The notes under the pieces are model-generated. The model had not been told where the DNA came from. It did not search any database and worked only from the letters and a program-made list of their open reading frames with translations. From the NCBI GenBank assembly GCA_964564675.1, contig CAZMBI010000002.1:145682-209681 (forward strand): 64,000 nucleotides of DNA, written 5' to 3'. The position numbers and the translations under genes were made by a program. Shown here piece by piece: positions 58,038 through 64,000 of this stretch. How positions within the stretch are numbered: the stretch's first letter is position 1; each line of letters opens with the position of its first letter. The stretch comes from CAZMBI01 sp964564675. Its GTDB lineage: Bacteria > Pseudomonadota > Alphaproteobacteria > Rickettsiales > UBA3002.

Positions 58038-58778
58038 ATGAGCAATAATAAAACCTGGTTAGTTACGGTCAGTCTGGCGTATAGCCTAATGGTTTCAGCC
58101 GCGCTGGCGCAGCAGCCCGCGCCGCCGCCGATTCCGCAGTTTGATCCTTCGCAACCGTTTAACCCGTCCAATCCGTTCGTTTCGCAGCCAATTCAGCCGA
58201 TTCAGCCGATTCAGCCGCAGCAGGCGCCGTTGCCGCAAGCGCAACAGCAACGTCAGGGCGCGGCAAACCTGCCGTTGCCGGAAGACAAAGAGATGTTTGA
58301 TTTTTTTCAGCCCGGCTACCAGCTTGACGAATTACCGGAGCAGGAGCCCACCCAACCAATCGAAGAGGCGATCGAAATTGAGGCGCCGGAGGAGGAAACG
58401 CGTCGTGTCAGGCGGTTGCCGCTGGATCGCTTTAACTATCGCAAACAGCGTTTGCCGGAAACCATTTATAAAAAAGAATACGAGTCCCGAAACCGCCACC
58501 TGCCGAGGGCGCGTTATCCAGATGATTATGACCGGGCTGCATTTTCCGCTGCCGCCGCGAACAATCTTGATGCTTTGCGCGCGCTGGTCAATGCCGGGCG
58601 CGATATCAATATGCGCAATGCGCACGGTGAAACGCTGGTGATGGTTGCCACGCGCCACAACGCGCACGATACGCTGCGCTATCTGCTGGCCAAAGGCGCG
58701 GAAACGGGGCAAGCCGAGCGGATCGCCGCGGCCCGGCGCGACGGGCTGTCGTTTTATGCCATTCAATCCGCCCGATAA
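58038..58778 (+). CDS. Exported Pro/Gln-rich protein with ankyrin repeats
   Basis: 246 residues. A signal peptide (TVSLAYSLMVSAALAQQ) is followed by a repetitive Pro/Gln/Phe-rich part (PFNPSNPFVSQP and three IQPIQP units), an acidic linker, then basic TRRVRRLPLDRFNYRKQRLP. Near the C-terminus are two ankyrin repeats: FSAAAANNLDALRALVNAGR then DINMRNAHGETLVMVATRHN and AHDTLRYLLAKGAE. Location periplasmic or outer membrane. ATG 58038 is preferred to GTG 58023. Function unknown. Confidence 0.78.
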   Translation: MSNNKTWLVTVSLAYSLMVSAALAQQPAPPPIPQFDPSQPFNPSNPFVSQPIQPIQPIQPQQAPLPQAQQQRQGAANLPLPEDKEMFDFFQPGYQLDELPEQEPTQPIEEAIEIEAPEEETRRVRRLPLDRFNYRKQRLPETIYKKEYESRNRHLPRARYPDDYDRAAFSAAAANNLDALRALVNAGRDINMRNAHGETLVMVATRHNAHDTLRYLLAKGAETGQAERIAAARRDGLSFYAIQSAR

Positions 58779-58895
58779 CGCAGCTGCTTGTGTACGGAGA
58801 TGACCGAACCGCTTCAGAGGCTCCTGTAAAGGTTGCCGGTTGCGCGCCGCTGCGCTACAACCATGGCAGTTTCACTGTATAGCCGGTAAAGTGCC

Positions 58896-60701
58896 ATGAC
58901 CAAAATCTACGGAAAATCCACCCTTGTCAGCCGTCACGTCACCGAGGGCCCGCATCGCGCGCCACATCGGTCGTATTACTATGCGATGGGGCTCAGCCGC
59001 GAGCAGATTGACCAGCCCTTCGTGGGGGTGGCCACCACCTGGAATGAGGCGGCGCCGTGCAATATCGGGTTGATGCGTCAGGCGCAGGTGGTGAAAAAGG
59101 GGGTCAGCGCTGCCGGGGGCACCCCGCGCGAATTCACCACGATCACAGTAACCGACGGCATTGCCATGGGCCATCAGGGGATGAAATCCTCGCTGGTCAG
59201 CCGCGAGGTGATCGCCGATTCGGTCGAACTGACCATGCGCGGACACTGCTATGATGCGCTGGTCGGGCTGGCCGGATGCGACAAGTCGCTGCCGGGGCTG
59301 ATGATGGCCATGCTGCGGCTCAATGTGCCCAGCGTGTTTATTTATGGCGGTTCCATCATGCCCGGCCAGTTCAGGGGCAAGGCCGTGACCGTGCAGGATG
59401 TGTTCGAGGCAGTCGGCCAGCATAAGGCGGGCACCATTGAAGATGATCAGCTTGAGGCCCTGGAGAAGGCGGCGTGTCCTTCCAGCGGCTCATGCGGCGG
59501 GCAGTTTACGGCTAATACCATGGCCTGTGTCTCGGAGGCGATTGGCCTAGCGCTGCCCGGCTCGGCCGGCGCGCCGGCACCTTATGAATCGCGCGATGCC
59601 TATGCCTTTGCCGCCGGTGAAGTGGTGCTGGAGTTGCTCAGGCACAAGCTGCGCCCGCGCGATATCGTCACCCGCCAGTCGTTCGAAAATGCCGCCGCCA
59701 TTGTCGCGGCCACCGGCGGTTCCACCAACGCGGCGCTGCACTTGCCGGCCATGGCGCACGAATGCGGCATTGCGTTTAACCTGCATGATGTCGGCGATAT
59801 TTTCCGGAAAACGCCGTATATTGCGGATCTCAAACCGGGCGGGCGATTTCTGGCGTTTGATTTATACGGGATCGGTGGCGTGCCGGTGGTGATGAAAGCC
59901 CTGCTCGAAGGCGGTTTCCTGCACGGAGACTGCCTGACCGTGACCGGTAAGACGATTGCCGAGAACCTTCGGGACATTGTGGTGCCACCGTATAATCCGG
60001 CGCTGAGTACTCCTGCCGCGACGCTGGCAAGCAAAGACGGGCCCGAGGCTCCGGCTAGCGCAACGGCAGGGATAGAGCAATCCGTCATCGCGCCCGTATC
60101 GGCGCCATTGTCGCCAACCGGCGGGGTGGTCACGCTTAAAGGCAATCTGGCGCCGGAAGGGGCAATCGTGAAGGTGGCGGGCATGAAAAACCTGTATTTT
60201 AAAGGCCCGGCGCGGGTGTTTGATTGTGAGGAAGATGCCTTTGCCGCCGTGGAAAAGCGTGATTACCGCGAAGGCGATGTGCTGGTGATTCGCTATGAAG
60301 GGCCCAGGGGCGGCCCCGGCATGCGTGAGATGCTGGCGACGACGGCGGCGCTGTATGGCCAGGGCACCGGCGACAAGGTGGCCTTGATTACCGACGGGCG
60401 CTTTTCTGGCGCCACGCGCGGGTTCTGTATTGGTCATGTCGGCCCCGAGGCGGCCGTTGGCGGGCCGATCGGCCTATTGCAAGACGGCGATATCATCGCA
60501 ATCGACGCACAGCAACGCAGCATTTCCGTAGCGCTCAGCGACGAGGAGCTGGCCAGCCGCAGGCAACGATGGCAGCCGCGCGAGACCGATTATCAGGCCG
60601 GCACTCTGTGGAAATACGCGCAACTGGTGGGAACAGCGGAAAACGGTGCCGTCACCCATCCCGGTGCCGACGGCGAAACCCATGTCTTTGCCGATATTTA
60701 G
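58896..60701 (+). CDS. ilvD: Dihydroxy-acid dehydratase
   Basis: Fe-S enzyme of branched-chain amino-acid synthesis, converting 2,3-dihydroxy-acids to 2-keto acids. 601 residues with VATTWNEAAPCNIGLMRQAQ, GIAMGHQGMKSSLVSREVIA, LAGCDKSLPGLMMAMLRLNV, CPSSGSCGGQFTANTMACVS (the three Cys regions of the cluster), GSTNAALHLPAMAHE and FDCEEDAFAAVEKRDYREGD then VLVIRYEGPRGGPGMREML. A roughly 30-residue insertion of low complexity lies near residue 375 (SASATAGIEQSVIAPVSAPL), otherwise normal. ATG 58896. Confidence 0.95.
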   Translation: MTKIYGKSTLVSRHVTEGPHRAPHRSYYYAMGLSREQIDQPFVGVATTWNEAAPCNIGLMRQAQVVKKGVSAAGGTPREFTTITVTDGIAMGHQGMKSSLVSREVIADSVELTMRGHCYDALVGLAGCDKSLPGLMMAMLRLNVPSVFIYGGSIMPGQFRGKAVTVQDVFEAVGQHKAGTIEDDQLEALEKAACPSSGSCGGQFTANTMACVSEAIGLALPGSAGAPAPYESRDAYAFAAGEVVLELLRHKLRPRDIVTRQSFENAAAIVAATGGSTNAALHLPAMAHECGIAFNLHDVGDIFRKTPYIADLKPGGRFLAFDLYGIGGVPVVMKALLEGGFLHGDCLTVTGKTIAENLRDIVVPPYNPALSTPAATLASKDGPEAPASATAGIEQSVIAPVSAPLSPTGGVVTLKGNLAPEGAIVKVAGMKNLYFKGPARVFDCEEDAFAAVEKRDYREGDVLVIRYEGPRGGPGMREMLATTAALYGQGTGDKVALITDGRFSGATRGFCIGHVGPEAAVGGPIGLLQDGDIIAIDAQQRSISVALSDEELASRRQRWQPRETDYQAGTLWKYAQLVGTAENGAVTHPGADGETHVFADI

Positions 60702-60854
60702 CCAGTGGCCGGCTCAGGGCGCGACATTTTAGCCCCGTTATGATCCTGTGAGATTATTGCATAATGCGGCCTATAGCCTGTCATCTCCGCGAAGCCGGGG
60801 ATCTTATCCGATTGGGCTAAGTTTCCCTCGCCCGGCCCCGGCAGGCTTGTAAAT

Positions 60855-60873
60855 GCTAATTATTATCATTATA
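60855..60873. promoter_or_regulatory. Fur-box-like site upstream of the DUF2061 gene
   Basis: GCTAATTATTATCATTATA; its reverse complement matches the 19-bp Fur consensus GATAATGATAATCATTATC at about 16 of 19 positions. It lies about 40 bases before the gene at 60912, overlapping an AT-rich probable -10. Confidence 0.5.
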
Positions 60874-60911
60874 ATAAATAAGATAACAAATGCATTAACA
60901 AGGAGGCTGAT

Positions 60912-61112
60912 ATGCTTCACTTTTATAAAATGACGACATACGGGATAATGCATCTGGTGGTGGCTGTCGCAGTGGCTTATGGCATCAGCGGCAGCTGGGT
61001 TATCGCGCTGGGAATCGGCCTGATTGAGCCGCTGGTGCAGACCGTAGCCTATTGCATTCATGAACGGGTGTGGGAAATACGCCGCTGTTCCCGGGCATTA
61101 TCATCCAAGTGA
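60912..61112 (+). CDS. DUF2061 small membrane protein, 66 aa
   Basis: Two hydrophobic segments (MTTYGIMHLVVAVAVAYGIS and WVIALGIGLIEPLVQTVAYC) and the DUF2061 C-terminal motif QTVAYCIHERVWEI identify the family, whose function is unknown. ATG 60912 has a strong AAGGAGG site. The preceding Fur-like box suggests control by iron. Confidence 0.85.
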   Translation: MLHFYKMTTYGIMHLVVAVAVAYGISGSWVIALGIGLIEPLVQTVAYCIHERVWEIRRCSRALSSK

Positions 61113-61153
61113 CACGCAATCGTCATCATGTTGTCATGCTTGATGGTTAAAAT
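61109..61153 (+). promoter_or_regulatory. 11-bp direct-repeat promoter with three half-sites
   Basis: GTGACACGCAA (61109-61119), TCGTCATCATG (61120-61130), TTGTCATGCTT (61131-61141) in perfect 11-bp register, six bases, TAAAAT (61148-61153). The middle half-site is 17 bp from the -10 and the last 6 bp from it, so this site links the two spacing classes. Confidence 0.68.
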
Positions 61154-61159
61154 CAGATG

Positions 61160-62650
61160 ATGAAAAATTCTGAGACTTATACCGTACAGGCCGGCGACAC
61201 GTTAAGTGCTATTGCCGAAGAGCTGGGGCTGGGCGCCGAGAACTGGCGCGAACTGGTCGAGTATAATCGCGAGTATAACCAGGCCTATCAGGCGCGACGT
61301 GAGGGCAGCCCAGCCCGCAAAGACGCCGCGTTTATTATGGCGGGGGAAACCCTTCACATTCCGCCGCAAGAAACGCCAGAAGAAGCCACTCCAGCAGCGC
61401 AAACAGCTTCCCCTCGCGGCACGTCAACTACGAATGACATCACCGTGCCGCCGCCGCCTGCTGCGAATCCCTTGTTCCGTCCGACGCCTGAACAAATGGC
61501 CATTGCGGCGCGATTAGCCTCCGTGCCACCATTGCCCCAGCTGGCGCCGCGGTGGGAATGGATGCAAGGCGAATATGCGACAGCCTCATTGCGTCCTGAC
61601 ACACTGCCGTCAGAGCAGCAGGCGGACGCTGCAACACAACCGGTGGTGGTGACAGGCCCAGGGCACGGCCTGTATCGGGATGATAGCGGCGATGTGCGTT
61701 ATGACCCCGGCGCGGTGGTGCAGGCGGTGATGGATCGGCGGGACGACGGCAGCTGGCAGGTGCATAAGGTGTTCAACGGTGACGACGCGTCACGCGATGC
61801 GCAAGCTTTCCGTAAAAACGAGCATCCGGATGCGCAGGTGGTTGCGGTGCATGAATATCACCTGGCCAATTACGCCTCGCGCCAGCAAATCGCGGCTTTC
61901 AAGCAGGCGGGATACGAAGTCAGACCGATGGCCAGTTATAACCCTAACATCACGTATAATAACTTTTCGGATTTCGGCCAGAAAGTGGATGAAAACACAC
62001 CCGGCGCCACTGTGCATGGGCACCGCTTTGATTCGGCCATTGCATTGGCGGAAGAGGCGGCGGCGGAAGGGAGATCGGTCATTTTCATGCCGACACACGT
62101 TAACAGTTATCGTATAGCTGATGCCGAAGGTGCGAGCGGCCAGCGCCTGTATGTGCGCGAAGATGCATTTCGATCGGGCGGCCGGTCCGATCGTGTGGCC
62201 GGGCAGCTGGCCGCCTCGCTTGATGTAACATACAAAACCGGCGAGCGGCTCGAAAAGATGTTGGCGGTCGAGGATCCGCAAATCGCGGCGATAGCCAACG
62301 AACTGGGCTTTATGTCGAATACTCACGATCTGGAATCGCTCCTTAATACCGGGCAGCTACTTCAGGGCGGCGCGGAGCGGCTGGCTGCTGCCCTGCCGAA
62401 AGCGGCGGCACGAGCCGGGGCGGATACGCAATTAGCCAGTCCATTGATGCCGTCAATCACGCCGCCGGCACGCCGCGAGCCGAAGGAGCCAGCGGATAGA
62501 GATCCACCACCGCATAACAGGATTACGCTCGGACCGCCAGCAGAGCTTGCTGATGATCCGGTGAAGCCTCCTGATTTACCAAGAAAAGAGCCGCAGACCG
62601 GCAAATATCCTCGCGAATATTGGAATGAGATAATTTCCCGTTCTATGTAA
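61160..62650 (+). CDS. LysM-amidase (N-acetylmuramoyl-L-alanine amidase, Amidase_3) protein
   Basis: About 496 residues. Residues 1-75 include a LysM motif (YTVQAGDTLSAIAEELGLGA, then MAGETLHIPP) that binds glycan. Residues 160-400 look like an Amidase_3 zinc hydrolase: VVTGPGHGLYRDDSG (first zinc His), VIFMPTHVNSYRIADAEGA (a later His), and IANELGFMSNTHDLESLLNT, matching the E-L-G-F-x-S-N catalytic segment. No signal peptide, so export is unclear; a role in lysis or cell-wall remodelling is likely. ATG at 61160 lies six bases after the -10 (61153), implying a leaderless message; an ATG at 61157 is the longer choice. Confidence 0.75.
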   Translation: MKNSETYTVQAGDTLSAIAEELGLGAENWRELVEYNREYNQAYQARREGSPARKDAAFIMAGETLHIPPQETPEEATPAAQTASPRGTSTTNDITVPPPPAANPLFRPTPEQMAIAARLASVPPLPQLAPRWEWMQGEYATASLRPDTLPSEQQADAATQPVVVTGPGHGLYRDDSGDVRYDPGAVVQAVMDRRDDGSWQVHKVFNGDDASRDAQAFRKNEHPDAQVVAVHEYHLANYASRQQIAAFKQAGYEVRPMASYNPNITYNNFSDFGQKVDENTPGATVHGHRFDSAIALAEEAAAEGRSVIFMPTHVNSYRIADAEGASGQRLYVREDAFRSGGRSDRVAGQLAASLDVTYKTGERLEKMLAVEDPQIAAIANELGFMSNTHDLESLLNTGQLLQGGAERLAAALPKAAARAGADTQLASPLMPSITPPARREPKEPADRDPPPHNRITLGPPAELADDPVKPPDLPRKEPQTGKYPREYWNEIISRSM

Positions 62651-62674
62651 AGCGCCTGCCTTTCCGTCATACAC

Positions 62675-62707
62675 CTTAACATAAGCTTAACATTCGCGTG
62701 CTATGTT
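62675..62707 (+). promoter_or_regulatory. Variant 11-bp direct-repeat promoter
   Basis: CTTAACATAAG (62675-62685), CTTAACATTCG (62686-62696), five bases, TATGTT (62702-62707). Half-sites differ from the GTCA type but keep the 11-bp register and the position before the -10. Membership of the family is uncertain. Confidence 0.42.
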
Positions 62708-62713
62708 GCATGA

Positions 62714-63667
62714 ATGGAACATGTCAAGACAGCGCAGGTGCTGGATGCGGCCGAATTGCAAATGCCCGTGCAGTGGGCGTTTAAATTCCGGCTGGCAAAC
62801 GGGCGTCCCGGCGAGTTGATCCTACGCCGCGTCAAGCAGGGCAACGAGACCGCTTGCGAGGCGTTGCTCAGCAGCGATGCCGCGCTGCATCTGAAAGGAC
62901 GCTTCAGCGATGCGCAAACGCTCGTTCAGCGGCTGAACGATGAGACAATCCCCGCCGAACTGGCATGGATCGCCCCCGCCACCGAGGTGGTGATGGCGCA
63001 GATGGCCATCTGCCTGCGTCAATTACCGGCGCTGGTGCATTTATTCTCCCCCAAAGGCAAGATTGAACTCTATTCGCCGGATACAAGCCCCTTTGCCGCG
63101 CAATATATCAGCGGTAATCACACGATGAAGCTGCATGCCGGCGCGCTGCAGGCCAACAGCAACCTGTTTGTTCACCTGGCCGCCCAGCATCTCGATTATC
63201 CTTTTGGCCCTGGCGAGCGGCGCTTTTCCACGTCGCGACTGTTCGATTTATGCTTTACGGCGGAAAAAGTGATTATGCCAAACAGTCTGGCGTCCCACAT
63301 TGATGCGCACCTGCAGGCAAGCGGGATTTATCAGCCCGAGCGCCAACAGATGAGCGATTATGATCATGTGCAGCATTTGCTTGGCGGCGGCTCGGCTGCC
63401 CTGCGCAATTCCTATGAACGCGTGCTGCAACGTGAGCGCTTTGCCGCCATGGTCGCGCACCATTACGGCCGGCGCCAGCAGCCGCATCCGGCGCCGCTAC
63501 TGAAGCATTACAGCCAGCTGGTGCTGGCCGACCTGATGGCGCAGCAGGGTAATGACTATAAAGACTATCCCCCGAAGAAGATGGACAGCGTGGCCGAGGC
63601 CGTGCATGTACCGCTCATGATGATTTTTACGGCAGGCCAACATGGACGAACTGGCGCAACAGATTAA
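62714..63667 (+). CDS. Unrecognised protein, 317 aa, leaderless
   Basis: I do not recognise this protein. Soluble alpha/beta: MPVQWAFKFRLANGRPGELI, LRRVKQGNETACEALLSSDA, TEVVMAQMAICLRQLPALVH, then a histidine-rich region (MKLHAGALQANSNLFVHLAA) and helices (RERFAAMVAHHYGRRQQPHP). No signal peptide or membrane helix. The ATG at 62714 is six bases after the -10 and has no Shine-Dalgarno sequence. It overlaps the next gene by 26 bases. Confidence 0.65.
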   Translation: MEHVKTAQVLDAAELQMPVQWAFKFRLANGRPGELILRRVKQGNETACEALLSSDAALHLKGRFSDAQTLVQRLNDETIPAELAWIAPATEVVMAQMAICLRQLPALVHLFSPKGKIELYSPDTSPFAAQYISGNHTMKLHAGALQANSNLFVHLAAQHLDYPFGPGERRFSTSRLFDLCFTAEKVIMPNSLASHIDAHLQASGIYQPERQQMSDYDHVQHLLGGGSAALRNSYERVLQRERFAAMVAHHYGRRQQPHPAPLLKHYSQLVLADLMAQQGNDYKDYPPKKMDSVAEAVHVPLMMIFTAGQHGRTGATD

Positions 63668-63830
63668 AGCCGCCGCCGAGGCCAAACCCGGCGGGCAGGT
63701 GCAAAAACTCGAGGCCGAGAAGGTCTCGCAGACCGTGGGCCATGCCATCGGCGCGATGGTTGAAGAGCTGGCCAAAAACAATCCGCATGTCTCGATTGAT
63801 ATTCATATCGATCCAGAGCGCTCGCGATGA
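63642..63830 (+). CDS. Unrecognised small helical protein, 62 aa
   Basis: I do not recognise it. Acidic and helical: DELAQQIKAAAEAKPGGQVQ, KLEAEKVSQTVGHAIGAMVE, ELAKNNPHVSIDIHIDPE. Overlaps the end of the gene at 62714 and its stop overlaps the next ATG, so the three genes are one coupled operon. Confidence 0.65.
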   Translation: MDELAQQIKAAAEAKPGGQVQKLEAEKVSQTVGHAIGAMVEELAKNNPHVSIDIHIDPERSR

Positions 63831-64000
63831 GCAGTTCTCAACAATTGCGGCAACTATCGGACCTTTCGGATCACCAACGCGCTTTATACGATCAACTGAT
63901 GCGAGCATTAAAAGAAAAAGATCAGGAACGTGTTATCGAGCTGGTAAAAAAGGGTGCGCCGCTCGATGTGCAGGAGAATAGTACCCGTGGTGAAACCCCG
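63827..64000 (+). CDS. Ankyrin-repeat protein, 5' end only
   Basis: Runs off the window after 58 codons. LRQLSDLSDHQRALYDQLMR is a helix, then LKEKDQERVIELVKKGAPLD then VQENSTRGETP is an ankyrin repeat. The ATG at 63827 overlaps the preceding stop. The length and total number of repeats are unknown. Confidence 0.7.
   Translation, partial: MSSSQQLRQLSDLSDHQRALYDQLMRALKEKDQERVIELVKKGAPLDVQENSTRGETP

Overview
The window looks like a scaffold from an alphaproteobacterial genome of moderate GC content. It carries a 100-N gap at 50123-50222, as in a draft or metagenome assembly. Pointers to Alphaproteobacteria are a PopZ-type DUF2497 protein, a pcm-like/tolC/DUF2497 gene order, DUF2163/DUF2460/DUF2793 proteins and a head-and-tail gene set in the order of the Rhodobacter capsulatus gene transfer agent (RcGTA). 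Placement below class level is not supported by what I can see.

Layout. 1-14.6 kb is mostly chromosomal housekeeping: an amino-acid permease, a broken membrane glycosyltransferase, a sodium:alanine symporter, a BrnT/BrnA toxin-antitoxin pair, a flagellin-like protein, an MsbA-type ABC exporter, a proline-rich OmpA-domain protein, SuhB, EF-P, ThiE and a class I fructose-bisphosphate aldolase. 15.9-47.0 kb holds the RcGTA-like set: portal, protease, capsid, connector, head closure, DUF3168, major tail protein, DUF2460, DUF2163, NlpC/P60, TIM-barrel tail protein, DUF2793-SGNH fibre, holin and lysozyme. The order is kept, but orphan genes on either strand break it at nearly every junction. Terminase, tail assembly chaperone and a recognisable tape measure are absent from the window. 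47.0-50.4 kb carries more orphans, including two tandem paralogues. 50.7-60.7 kb returns to chromosomal genes: an RTX protein, SapC, tRNA-Cys, a pcm-like protein, TolC, DUF2497, an ankyrin protein and IlvD. 60.9-64 kb has a DUF2061 protein under a Fur-like box, a LysM-amidase and further orphans.

The most notable signal is a shared promoter architecture. In front of at least twelve transcription units, on both strands and inside and outside the GTA-like region, lie two (once three) half-sites of the form nnGTCAt or nnTTCAc, exactly 11 bp apart. A TATAAT-like -10 follows either about 18 bp or 6 bp after the last half-site. The repeat resembles a Pho box, so an OmpR/PhoB-family regulator is the natural guess. 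Most of the controlled genes encode proteins I do not recognise, often with glycine-rich hydrophobic segments. One unit (about 42769-42904) has no convincing ORF and ends in a long hairpin with a U-tract, so it is a candidate small RNA. In several units the ATG sits six or seven bases after the -10, which implies leaderless mRNAs. The GTA structural genes do not carry this box. I therefore read the region as a co-regulated family of orphan membrane-associated genes that has inserted into, or been recruited around, a decayed or domesticated GTA locus.
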